Shown: one piece after another, positions 8,852 through 16,658 of the stretch
Numbering within the stretch: the first letter of the stretch is position 1
Layout: each line of letters starts with the position of its first letter
NCBI RefSeq assembly: GCF_016406125.1
Contig: NZ_CP066339.1
Location: 3,100,001 to 3,164,000 of the forward strand
Reading direction: 5' to 3'
Source: Alicyclobacillus sp. SO9
GTDB taxonomy: Bacteria; Bacillota; Bacilli; Alicyclobacillales; Alicyclobacillaceae
DNA: 64,000 nucleotides
Translations under genes and position numbers: made by a program
Notes under the pieces: generated by a model
Databases searched by the model: none
Told to the model about the DNA's origin: nothing
The model's input: only the letters and a program-made list of their open reading frames with translations

Positions 8852-9478
8852 GACAGCAGTCCTCCCAACAACTAGTGAGTGCGCACATTCTGCTGTACAA
8901 TCACTTACAGAACGCGCCAGTCCTACATACGTGCTACACAAGCACTTCAAAAGCACCAAAAAAGCGCGAGTAAAGTACTGAAAAAGATGGAGATGGAAAA
9001 CGAGAGAGATAAGAGATTTACCAGTCACGACAGCATTGACATGTAGCTAGAACCTTACTGGAATTGTACATCAAACTCTTCTGACATCACAGCATTCCAC
9101 TCATCACTGACCTGATACAAATACCCAAGGTCGTTTATAACTTAACATTATAACTGGAATGTTTTCCTAATCAATTATGAAATACCACGTTCAGCATTTC
9201 GAATTTATGTAATAGTATATACCTAAATTTCCTTGACATCGCAGTTTCAACCCACCTCAAACTGTTACCTAAGTCTGAACTAGACTTCTGTGCGATTTTT
9301 CTCGCGGCATAAAATACCCTACCCAGCAAGGTATTTACAAACTAGAGCAAGGTATTCCCGCAAGATTCCTCGTGCGGAGCGAAAGGGGGATAGAGCAGAC
9401 CGGCCAAACTCTGTAAACGCTTACAGTTTGTCCAACTCGCTTACGCTTTGTCCAACTCATTGAAGGGGGCACTATGCC
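8852..9478. promoter_or_regulatory. divergent control region of the two sulfur operons
   Basis: This 627-bp gap has no credible gene. It holds several short repeats near the dsrE side. AGCAAGGTATT occurs twice, 21 bp apart (9325 and 9346), and an inverted partial copy AAATACC lies at 9312-9318. A palindrome CTGTAA-ACGC-TTACAG spans 9411-9426. A 20-bp unit containing TTTGTCCAACTC is repeated in tandem (9421-9440 and 9441-9460), ending just before the dsrE ribosome site GAAGGGGG. TTGACA occurs at 9233-9238 but no matching -10 box is convincing. Confidence 0.5.
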
Positions 9479-9883
9479 ATGTCACAAAAGAAAAGTCGAG
9501 TCGCGATGATTGCTTCTGGTGAAGGACTTGAAACTGCCTACAAAGTTCTGAATGTTGCTACTGCAGCAGCAGCTAGTGACGCCGAAGTGACAGTGTTTTG
9601 TACGTTTGACGGTTTGATGATCATTCACAAAAACGCTTCAGAGTTGCTGAAACTGAGTCCCAGTCATGAACACTTGGCTGAAGGCTTTAAAAAGGCCAAC
9701 ATCCCGCCTGTGTCTGACATGTTGGAAATGGCGAAAGAATCCGGTGTCACGTTTATTGCTTGTCAAATGACGATGGATGCAATGCAAATTACGAGGGATG
9801 ACCTGATTGACGGAATTGACGTGGGAGGCGCCGCTGCGTTTCTGGACTTTGCCTTTGACGCAGATATATCTGTCACTTTTTAA
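9479..9883 (+). CDS. DsrE/DsrF-like sulfur-carrier family protein
   Basis: A 134-residue protein of the DsrE superfamily. It has the usual beta-alpha opening (RVAMIASGEGLETAYKVLNVA), a TVFCTFDGLMII strand with C41, and the family-typical cysteine C95 in TFIACQMTMDAM. These cysteines are candidates for carrying persulfide sulfur to TusA. The start ATG at 9479 lies 11 bp after GAAGGGGGC. It is the first gene of the plus-strand operon and is followed by tusA and the rhodanese-MBL gene. Such dsrE-tusA-rhodanese groups occur with sulfur oxidation genes in many acidophiles. Confidence 0.85.
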   Translation: MSQKKSRVAMIASGEGLETAYKVLNVATAAAASDAEVTVFCTFDGLMIIHKNASELLKLSPSHEHLAEGFKKANIPPVSDMLEMAKESGVTFIACQMTMDAMQITRDDLIDGIDVGGAAAFLDFAFDADISVTF

Positions 9884-9918
9884 TCTATCTTATCTTTCGA
9901 AACTACGGAGGGATTACA

Positions 9919-10176
9919 TTGACACAGTCCAATTACACAGTCGCAAAGAGTGTCGATTGCAAAGGTTTAGCGTGCCCGATGCCGGTAGTTCGTGCGAAAA
10001 AAGAGATACGAGGACTGGGGAACGGTGACATTTTAGAGATATTAGCCACAGACCCCGGGTCTGTCAAGGATATTCCTGCATGGGCCAACCGGGTTGGTCA
10101 CGAGTTCCTGGAGACAGTAGATGAGGACGGTCTCTTCAGACATTATGTGAAAAAATCGCAGAAGGAGGAGGCGTAG
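9919..10176 (+). CDS. tusA: TusA-family sulfur carrier protein
   Basis: An 85-residue TusA/SirA protein. The CPxP motif is present as ACPMP with the active Cys at residue 19, followed by the family helix (VVRAKKEIRGLGNGD) and the GSVKDIPAWANRVGH segment. TusA proteins accept sulfane sulfur from rhodanese or DsrE and hand it on. The start is a TTG with GGAGGG 7 bp upstream. It ends 2 bp before the rhodanese-MBL gene, so translation is coupled. Confidence 0.92.
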   Translation: MTQSNYTVAKSVDCKGLACPMPVVRAKKEIRGLGNGDILEILATDPGSVKDIPAWANRVGHEFLETVDEDGLFRHYVKKSQKEEA

Positions 10177-10178
10177 TC

Positions 10179-11327
10179 ATGACAGAATCTACATCCACGC
10201 AGAAAATGCCGGTGCCAAAGGTTTTTGAAGAAATCATGGACCACAAACCGTTGTTTATCCTCGACGTTCGCAATGAGGAAGATTATGGCGATTGGAAGAT
10301 TGAAGGCGACGCTGTTACCTCCATCAATGTGCCCTACTTTGATTTGCTGGACGATCTCAAACCGTTGGACGAGAAGTTGCCGGAAGACCAGTCGGTGCTC
10401 GTCGTATGTGCGAAAGAAGGATCATCAGAATATGTGGCAGAACAGTTGCGCGAAGAAGGTCGAACAGATGTCTTCGTGATGGAAGGTGGAATGAAGGGCT
10501 GGAGTCAATACCTCCACCCCGTAAAAGCAGGAGATTTGCCCAACGGCGGCAGTCTATACCAGTTTGTCCGTGTCGGCAAAGGTTGTCTGTCTTATATGAT
10601 TGTGTCAGGAAAGCAGGCACTGGTGGTGGACGCAGCTCGAATGACAGATGTCTATGAGCACTTCGCCAAAGACCTCGGAGTTTCCATTGAGCATGTCGTC
10701 GATACGCATCTCCACGCCGATCACATTTCTGGCGGTCGAAAGCTAGCTGCCAGCACTGGCGCACGCTACTGGCTTCCGCCGGGGGATGCAGAGCGCGTCA
10801 CGTACGACTACACCCAGCTGGCAGACGGAACGACTCTCTCCGTTGGGTCTTCAGGCGTAAAGGTTCGTGCACTTGCAACCCCCGGACACACGTCAGGAAG
10901 TACCAGCATTGTCGTCGATGACAAATATCTGCTGTCAGGCGACACGCTCTTCGTACAGTCTATCGGTCGCCCCGATTTGGCCGGTAAAGCCGGAGAATGG
11001 GCGCTAGATTTGTACTCTTCCTTGCACGAAACCTACCACAATTTAAGTCCAGATTTACATGTACTTCCGGCACACTTTGCTACTACGGGCGAACTCGATG
11101 ACAGCGGCCGTGTGATGGCGAGACTAGGGACATTGTTTGAGCGCAACAGTTCACTCGGTGTCGACGACAAAGCTGAGTTTGAACGCATGGTGACTGAGAA
11201 TCTGCCGCCTCAACCGAATGCTTACAGAGAAATTCGCGAAGTGAACATGGGACAGCTTGAGGTAGACGACTCGGCCAAGTTGGAGGAAATGGAAATCGGG
11301 CCAAACCGTTGTGCCGTCAGTGATTAG
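10179..11327 (+). CDS. rhodanese / metallo-beta-lactamase fusion, candidate persulfide dioxygenase
   Basis: A 382-residue two-domain protein. Residues 12-115 are a rhodanese domain with catalytic C77 in VVCAKEGSSEY. Residues about 125-350 are a metallo-beta-lactamase fold of the ETHE1/BlhA type with H177-x-H179-x-D181-H182 (THLHADH), the ATPGHTSGS loop and a LSGDTLF strand. Persulfide dioxygenases oxidise glutathione or low-molecular-weight thiol persulfides to sulfite with O2. Here the rhodanese precedes the MBL, the reverse of PRF/CstB-type fusions. Sulfite made here would feed the SoeA-like enzyme. ATG at 10179 follows AAGGAGGAGG. Confidence 0.88.
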   Translation: MTESTSTQKMPVPKVFEEIMDHKPLFILDVRNEEDYGDWKIEGDAVTSINVPYFDLLDDLKPLDEKLPEDQSVLVVCAKEGSSEYVAEQLREEGRTDVFVMEGGMKGWSQYLHPVKAGDLPNGGSLYQFVRVGKGCLSYMIVSGKQALVVDAARMTDVYEHFAKDLGVSIEHVVDTHLHADHISGGRKLAASTGARYWLPPGDAERVTYDYTQLADGTTLSVGSSGVKVRALATPGHTSGSTSIVVDDKYLLSGDTLFVQSIGRPDLAGKAGEWALDLYSSLHETYHNLSPDLHVLPAHFATTGELDDSGRVMARLGTLFERNSSLGVDDKAEFERMVTENLPPQPNAYREIREVNMGQLEVDDSAKLEEMEIGPNRCAVSD

Positions 11328-11463
11328 CCGTCAGCGCTTAGTGCGTGTTTAAAACGAAAAATCATTTGAAAAATCATTTAAGGACATAGGCTTCTATACA
11401 GGCGCCTGCATACCAGGGGCATATGTTACTATGTGTAAAAATTCGCTGAGGAGTGCGTTTTAG

Positions 11464-11562
11464 ATGAACATGATGTACTCCAGGTTTTTCAAACTGATGG
11501 CCGTCGGCTTTTTTGCAGTAGCCTTTGCTCCAGTGATTTATTCGTACTACCGCAAGGCGTAG
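11464..11562 (+). CDS. 32-residue small membrane protein downstream of the rhodanese-MBL gene
   Basis: A short reading frame starts at ATG 11464, preceded by GAGGAG at the right distance, and encodes MNMMYSRFFKLMAV... with a single hydrophobic helix (GFFAVAFAPVIY) and a basic end (YYRKA). Composition is that of a genuine one-pass small membrane protein. It is the last plus-strand frame before a strong terminator, so it is probably in the dsrE-tusA operon. Function unknown. Confidence 0.5.
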   Translation: MNMMYSRFFKLMAVGFFAVAFAPVIYSYYRKA

Positions 11563-11630
11563 AAGGTTGTTAGGACGCAGTCACTCGGCATTGGGAGGCT
11601 GGGGCAACCGAGTCCCTCTAACGGCAAACG

Positions 11631-11670
11631 CAGAAAGCAGCGTGGTCTTTAGCACGCTGCTTTCTGTCCG
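11631..11670. terminator. strong hairpin terminator between convergent operons
   Basis: A perfect 14-bp stem (11631-11644 with 11653-11666) with an 8-nt loop, followed by TCCGTTTCC. It lies between the sulfur operon and the convergent aldehyde dehydrogenase gene and may serve both strands. Confidence 0.7.
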
Positions 11671-11716
11671 TTTCCCCTTCATTTCACAAAGAGCGGCTCT
11701 GTGATCTGCCCTACGC

Positions 11717-13207
11717 CTACACGCCAAACCAATTCATCGGCTTTGGTGCATGATTTTGAAAAACATGTTTCAGCTCCGTGTATTCGTCAAGTCCGGAATG
11801 TCCCAACTCACGACCAATCCCAGATTGCTTGTAACCTCCCCACGGTGCTTGTGCGAAGTAGGGGTGAAAATCATTAATCCAGACCGTTCCCATGCGCAGT
11901 GCGTGTGAGACACGCTGCGCTCTGTCGGCGTCAGTCGTCCACACTGCTCCTGCCAGTCCATAGATGGTATTATTCGCTTTTCGCACAGCGTCCTCCTCGT
12001 CGACAAACCGCTCGACTGTGAGAATCGGACCAAAGGTCTCCTCCTGCACGACCCGCATGGTTTCTTGGCAGTCTATAAACAGAGTCGGCTCAAAGAAGAA
12101 TCCGTCCTTCAGTTCCGGAGATTCGGGTCGCTTGCCGCCGAGTACCAGAGAAGCACCTTCTTTCTCAGCAATGTTGACGTAGTGCTCAACTTTGTCCAAA
12201 TGTTCCCGGGAAATAAGCGGACCCATTTGCACAGTATCGTCAAATCCGTCTCCTAGTCGAATCTTAGGAATTCTCCGTTTTAATTCTTCAACGAACCTGT
12301 CGTGAATTTCATTTTCTAATAACAGTCTTGCACCAGCAGAGCAGACTTGACCTGCATGAAAAAATACTGCGTTTAACGCGTAATCCACTGCCGTGTCAAA
12401 GTCCGCATCAGCAAACACAATATTGGGATTCTTTCCGCCGAGCTCCAAGGCAATTTTCTTAAAGTTTCCGGCCGCAGCCTTCATAATTTTCCGGCCCGTG
12501 GCTCCGCCGCCGGTGAAAGAGACCAAGTCGATATCGTCCGATTCAGACAACGCTGCACCAACGGAATGCCCAGGTCCCGTAAGCACGTTAAACACACCGC
12601 GAGGGATTCCTGCCCGCTCCGCTAACTTGGCCAGTTCGAGAGATGTCAGGGGTGTCAGTTCACTGGGCTTGAGAATCACGGTGCAGCCGGCAGCCAGGGC
12701 TGGAGCAATTTTCCACGCGGCCTGCAGCAATGGGTAGTTCCAAGGTGTGATTTGGGCACAGACACCAACCGGTTCACGTACAACCATACTACTGGAATGC
12801 TCAATTGGAGACGCAATCGCTTCTCCGCCCGATTTGTCAGCCAAACCGGCGAAGTAGCGAAACACGTTAGCAATATCCTCCATATCAGCGAGACTTTCCA
12901 TCAGGGTCTTCCCGGTATTGAGCGTCTCTATTTGCGCAAACCTTTCTCGCTCTTCTTGCAGCAATTGTGCAAGGCAAAACAGCTTACGACCCCGTTCTGC
13001 GGCCGGTAAATGGGGCCACTTTCCTTTGTCAAAGGCCTGTCTCGCTGCCTCCACTGCAATCTGGACATCTTCCAGGCCAGCTTCTTCTACCTGACCAATC
13101 ACTTTCTGGTTAAAAGGGTTAATGATGTCCCTCTTCTCACCCGTTTTTGCACAAATCCAGTCTCCGTCTACATACATTTTCGCTTCGATTTCATCAATTG
13201 TTACCAT
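11717..13207 (-). CDS. NAD(P)-dependent aldehyde dehydrogenase, betaine-aldehyde dehydrogenase type
   Basis: A 496-residue ALDH superfamily enzyme of full length. N157 (TPWNYP), E255 (ALELGGKNP) and catalytic C289 (HAGQVCSAG) are all in place. The C-terminal YFAQAPWGGYKQSGIGRELG stretch is typical of betaine and aminoaldehyde dehydrogenases (GbsA/BetB). It oxidises an aldehyde to the acid with NAD(P)+. The gene starts at ATG 13207 (GGAG site) and is the third gene of a GbsR-headed operon, 27 bp after the Rieske gene. The neighbours (amidohydrolase, Rieske ferredoxin) suggest breakdown of an aromatic or quaternary amine compound rather than osmoprotectant synthesis alone. Confidence 0.85.
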   Translation of the reverse strand: MVTIDEIEAKMYVDGDWICAKTGEKRDIINPFNQKVIGQVEEAGLEDVQIAVEAARQAFDKGKWPHLPAAERGRKLFCLAQLLQEERERFAQIETLNTGKTLMESLADMEDIANVFRYFAGLADKSGGEAIASPIEHSSSMVVREPVGVCAQITPWNYPLLQAAWKIAPALAAGCTVILKPSELTPLTSLELAKLAERAGIPRGVFNVLTGPGHSVGAALSESDDIDLVSFTGGGATGRKIMKAAAGNFKKIALELGGKNPNIVFADADFDTAVDYALNAVFFHAGQVCSAGARLLLENEIHDRFVEELKRRIPKIRLGDGFDDTVQMGPLISREHLDKVEHYVNIAEKEGASLVLGGKRPESPELKDGFFFEPTLFIDCQETMRVVQEETFGPILTVERFVDEEDAVRKANNTIYGLAGAVWTTDADRAQRVSHALRMGTVWINDFHPYFAQAPWGGYKQSGIGRELGHSGLDEYTELKHVFQNHAPKPMNWFGV

Positions 13208-13234
13208 ATCAGCACTCCAAACTATTAGACAGGT

Positions 13235-13591
13235 TTATCGAACTACAACGACACGGTCATCTTCAATTTCAATTTGGAAGCGCGGAAGGCAACGAGCGGG
13301 GTCGGCCAGCATTTGACCCCCATTTACAACATCAAACTCTCTTCCGTGCCAGGGGCAGCGGAGAATTTGTCCTTCACGTTCATACCTGTACTCTCCAGGT
13401 GTATCCGTTGGCACAGGCGCACCACAAAGCATTCCGTCAGCTAATGAAGCACCTTGATGCAGACACCGGTTGGAGAATGCATAGAATTTACCTTCGAGAG
13501 TACGGCACAAAACAATTGGCAGTTCACCAAATCTTGCCTCTTGCATCTCTCCAGGGTTCACGTCTGAAGTTTTGCAGACCACCTGCCTCAC
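13235..13591 (-). CDS. Rieske [2Fe-2S] ferredoxin
   Basis: A 118-residue Rieske protein. The cluster ligands are C43-x-H45 (NRCLHQG) and C79-x2-H82 (CPWHGREFD). It has no membrane anchor, so it should be a soluble electron carrier or the ferredoxin component of an oxygenase. The start is a GTG whose last bases overlap the TGA of the amidohydrolase gene (GTGA overlap), with GGGGGGTGGAAGG as ribosome site; a longer in-frame extension would lie inside that gene and is not used. No oxygenase large subunit is present in the operon, so its partner is not in this window. Confidence 0.88.
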   Translation of the reverse strand: MRQVVCKTSDVNPGEMQEARFGELPIVLCRTLEGKFYAFSNRCLHQGASLADGMLCGAPVPTDTPGEYRYEREGQILRCPWHGREFDVVNGGQMLADPARCLPRFQIEIEDDRVVVVR

Positions 13592-14679
13592 TGCCTTCCA
13601 CCCCCCGGTAATTTCTCGTACATCGCCTTCGCGTTGGTTGAATATATTTTTTCTTTCAATGGAAAGTCTAGAGACGGTAACGCGCGAATAGGAGAATCGT
13701 AATCCCAGTGTGGATAGTCGGTCGAAAAACAAATCATATCTTCCGACTCCAGTCCCTCAATGACCCGCATAAAATCCTTGCGGTTCATTTCATCCATTGG
13801 CTGAGTCGTAAATCGAATATGATTGCGAATAATTTCACTTGGCATCCGCTTAATCCAAGGCACTTCGTGCCGAAGGTGCCGATACTGCTCATCCATTTTC
13901 CTCATTAGAAAAGGGGCAAATGTAAATCCGCCTTCAATCATCAGCACTTTTAAAGCTGGAAATTTCTCAAACACACCGTTAAAAACCAAATTAGTGACCT
14001 GCATCATATGGGCAGTCGGAATCATAGTGTGCCATTCGATAAAGTACCGCGGAAATTTTCCATAGTACACCGGCGGTTCATTGTGATGCATCCCGACAGC
14101 GAGCCGGTGCTGTACCGCAGCTTCAAAAATTGGGTGATAATAGGGGTCTCCCCAAAGGGTGTCATCTAAAGGAAGCAAAACCTGCACCATTTTGGGATGT
14201 GACCCGACACGATGAATCTCGCGGACGGCGGTCTGTACATCCTTTGCGGCAATATGCACTGAACCGTACAACCTTTCATCCCGTTCCAGCCAGTGTTCAA
14301 TCTGCCAATCATTATAAGCAGAGGCAAGTGCGGCTCCCATCTCGTACCATCCGTTCATTGACGACGGAGATGGGTCCAACGCTCCGGTTAAAATTCCAAA
14401 CTCATGCCCGCCCGAATCCAACAGTTGCTGTTTCATGAAGTCCAAATCAGACCCCGCGGGCCGCCCGTCACTGAGTCTCGCGTCCGCCCGGTCCAACCCT
14501 GCAATGGCCGGCTGGGTATAAGGCAAATGCTTCTCCTGCTTCCACTCACAATCCAAAATGTAGCGACGCCATGGGTCTTCCAAATAGGGAAGCAAATCCG
14601 CGTATTGCACGCGCTCATGAATGTCAGTATCCACCAGGCGTATTCCTTTTGGTTTTTCCAACATTAGTGCTTTACTCAT
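13588..14679 (-). CDS. amidohydrolase family 2 (ACMSD-like) protein
   Basis: A 363-residue TIM-barrel metal-dependent hydrolase of the amidohydrolase-2 class. The N-terminal VDTDIHE (D-x-H), the GMHHNEPPVYYG middle region and FSTDYPHWDYDSP near the C-terminus are the metal-site landmarks. Family members decarboxylate or hydrolyse ring-cleavage products such as 2-amino-3-carboxymuconate semialdehyde. The ATG at 14679 follows GGGGAGG and overlaps the end of the gbsR-like gene by 8 bp; its 3' end overlaps the Rieske start. Tight overlaps show a single operon. The actual substrate is unknown. Confidence 0.85.
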   Translation of the reverse strand: MSKALMLEKPKGIRLVDTDIHERVQYADLLPYLEDPWRRYILDCEWKQEKHLPYTQPAIAGLDRADARLSDGRPAGSDLDFMKQQLLDSGGHEFGILTGALDPSPSSMNGWYEMGAALASAYNDWQIEHWLERDERLYGSVHIAAKDVQTAVREIHRVGSHPKMVQVLLPLDDTLWGDPYYHPIFEAAVQHRLAVGMHHNEPPVYYGKFPRYFIEWHTMIPTAHMMQVTNLVFNGVFEKFPALKVLMIEGGFTFAPFLMRKMDEQYRHLRHEVPWIKRMPSEIIRNHIRFTTQPMDEMNRKDFMRVIEGLESEDMICFSTDYPHWDYDSPIRALPSLDFPLKEKIYSTNAKAMYEKLPGGGRQ

Positions 14680-15229
14680 GGTTGCTCGCCTCCCCGTGTA
14701 CCGCTTGAGTTGGAATAGGTACATTGATATCCCCGCGTTCAAACGCATCAGTTAACTCTCTCAGCCAGAGATAGTATGTGGTTGATTCACTTAGTATTTT
14801 CAAATCTTCCTCTGCACGAGTCTGAAGTTCCTCATTATCTGTATCCTGCAGAATCTTCCTTATCTCAGCCTCACTTTGACGAATTGCCCTTAAGTTCAAT
14901 TCCGACGCTCTTCTCCAGAGTTTCGTGAAGTATTCAATGAAGGAAGTAAACTGACTCCTCTCCACTTCATACAGGTCTTTGCGCACTCCGGGCCGAAATG
15001 CCTTTCTCACAAGCTGTAAACGTGCTAGTTCTCGAACACCAGTGCTCATGCTGGTCTTACTCATTCCGGTCTCTTTACACATGTCTTCTAAGGTAAGAGG
15101 TGCCTCTCGAAAAATCATTGCGCCGTAAAGCAAGCCCACAGATTGATTCAACCCGTACATACCCATCGTTTCCGCCTGAGCTTGCGAATAGTGGCGCCTG
15201 GCGTGTTCAAGTTCGTCAAATCCCGCCAT
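14672..15229 (-). CDS. GbsR/MarR-type transcriptional repressor
   Basis: A 185-residue regulator of the GbsR branch of MarR proteins. The winged helix (about residues 42-75) reads LTLEDMCKETGMSKTSMSTGVRELARLQLV and is followed by a long helical region that would dimerise and bind ligand. In Bacillus subtilis GbsR represses choline uptake and conversion to glycine betaine and is relieved by choline. Here it heads the operon with the betaine-aldehyde-type dehydrogenase and faces a betaine-binding lipoprotein gene. Two overlapping palindromes lie 20-50 bp upstream of its start. Confidence 0.88.
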   Translation of the reverse strand: MAGFDELEHARRHYSQAQAETMGMYGLNQSVGLLYGAMIFREAPLTLEDMCKETGMSKTSMSTGVRELARLQLVRKAFRPGVRKDLYEVERSQFTSFIEYFTKLWRRASELNLRAIRQSEAEIRKILQDTDNEELQTRAEEDLKILSESTTYYLWLRELTDAFERGDINVPIPTQAVHGEASNHE

Positions 15230-15248
15230 CTACTATCACCGCCAATTT

Positions 15249-15278
15249 TACAAATCAATTTGTACAGTATAAACTGTA
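15249..15278. promoter_or_regulatory. two overlapping TACA-N8-TGTA palindromes, candidate GbsR operators
   Basis: TACAAAT-CA-ATTTGTA (15249-15264) and TACAGT-ATAA-ACTGTA (15263-15278) are both perfect inverted repeats and share the form TACA-N8-TGTA. They lie 20 bp upstream of the gbsR-like start in the gap to the divergent betaine-binding protein gene. Autoregulation and joint control are likely. Confidence 0.65.
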
Positions 15279-15547
15279 TGAACAGAATGTAACATGGTGT
15301 TTTAGGAGGTGCAAGAGCAAACGGAGTCATCTTTCGAAAATTAAGTGAATATAAAAATGTTGTGACTACAACCATCGTGAGGCTACAACCGCGACGATTT
15401 GCTATGTCGTTTGCCAAAGGTAACCTTACAAACGTAGGGTTTCCACAATCACCTATTATTACGCAGAAGCATGATTGACAAAGGATTCATCAACAGAAGA
15501 CAGGAAAATTGAATGGATAACACAACACAAAGGGGTATTTGTACAAT

Positions 15548-16462
15548 ATGAACAGAAAGTTAGGCTTAATTTTGTCCGGAACAGCGCTCTGTGCCGTTGC
15601 AGTCACAGGATGCGGTACACAGAACCAGACATCAAGTCAAAATTCTTCCGTTCAGCAAAATTCGGCGCAGGGCTCGTCAACGGGATCGGCTAGTAAATCC
15701 ATCACGATTGGTTACATCAACTGGTCTGAGGACGTCGCAACCACATATCTTTGGAAATACTTGCTTGAACAAAAGGGCTATCAGGTTCACCTTAAGACTG
15801 TATCTTTAGGTCCGATGTTTGTGGGCTTGTCTAAAGGCGGCATCGATCTCTTCTTCGACTCTTGGCTCCCCGAACAAAACCAATATATCAGCAAATACAA
15901 GTCTAACCTTGCAACCATTGGAAAATGGTACAAGGGCAAGACAAGAGAAGGTTTTGTGGTACCGACCTACATGAAGAATGTAAACTCCATTTCGGATTTG
16001 AACAAAGTCAAATCAAAGCTTAATGGGAGAATTGTAGGGATTGGTTCAGGTGCCGTAGAGATGAAATTGGCGAAGAAGGCCGTAACCACGTACGGGCTTA
16101 AGGAGAATCTGATTTCTAGTTCTGCCCCGGCTATGCTGAGTGCCTTGAAAAAAGCATACGGTCAGAAAAAAGACGTTGTTGTCACACTCTGGAGTCCGCA
16201 CTGGGCATTCGCAAAATATCATTTGAAATACTTGTCTGACCCGAAGCAAGTGTTTGGGAAACCCGGATGGATCCAGGGAGAAACAAATAAAAAGTGGCTC
16301 AACTCACACCCGCAAGCAGCGAAGTGGCTGAAGAACTTTAAGATTACGCAGAAGCAACTGGGAACTTTGGAGGAAGACATCAACAATTCGAAATCCAAAA
16401 ATGCGGCTGTGAAAAAGTGGGTTAGCAACAACCAGTCTCTGGTAAAAAGCTGGATGAGCTAA
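15548..16462 (+). CDS. glycine betaine/choline ABC transporter substrate-binding lipoprotein (OpuAC-like)
   Basis: A 304-residue lipoprotein. The signal peptide MNRKLGLILSGTALCAVAV ends in a lipobox TGC, followed by a Ser/Gln/Asn-rich linker. The mature part is an OpuAC-type periplasmic-binding fold (SITIGYINWSEDVATTYLWK, LFFDSWLPEQ, VVTLWSPHWAF); the tryptophans are those that build aromatic cages for quaternary amines. ATG 15548 is preferred, though TTG 15539 is closer to the AAAGGGG site. No ATP-binding or permease gene is adjacent, so it must work with a transporter encoded elsewhere or act as an orphan receptor. Confidence 0.85.
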   Translation: MNRKLGLILSGTALCAVAVTGCGTQNQTSSQNSSVQQNSAQGSSTGSASKSITIGYINWSEDVATTYLWKYLLEQKGYQVHLKTVSLGPMFVGLSKGGIDLFFDSWLPEQNQYISKYKSNLATIGKWYKGKTREGFVVPTYMKNVNSISDLNKVKSKLNGRIVGIGSGAVEMKLAKKAVTTYGLKENLISSSAPAMLSALKKAYGQKKDVVVTLWSPHWAFAKYHLKYLSDPKQVFGKPGWIQGETNKKWLNSHPQAAKWLKNFKITQKQLGTLEEDINNSKSKNAAVKKWVSNNQSLVKSWMS

Positions 16463-16502
16463 TCTGACAACCTTACTCATTTCCGAATCATCTTCGCGAC
16501 GC

Positions 16503-16545
16503 AAGATGTCGTTGGACCAGTACCGGCCCAACGACATCTTTTTCA
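16503..16545 (+). terminator. rho-independent terminator after the betaine-binding protein gene
   Basis: A perfect 13-bp stem (16503-16515 with 16528-16540, AAGATGTCGTTGG) with a 12-nt loop and a TTTTT run immediately after. It lies 41 bp beyond the stop codon. Confidence 0.9.
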
Positions 16546-16658
16546 CTAGGGCCATATTTGTCTTGCTCTCATGTCGAGAAAAGATAGTCCAATGTTGATG
16601 GGTTGCCTTTCCCCTCTTGATACACGCATGGTCGCTCATGCAAATATGTGAGATGGTA

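Noticed and set aside
8852-9028. N-terminal extension of the unknown protein that starts at 8851
   Set aside because: The extension lacks a ribosome site, while GGGAGG stands before the ATG at 8851.
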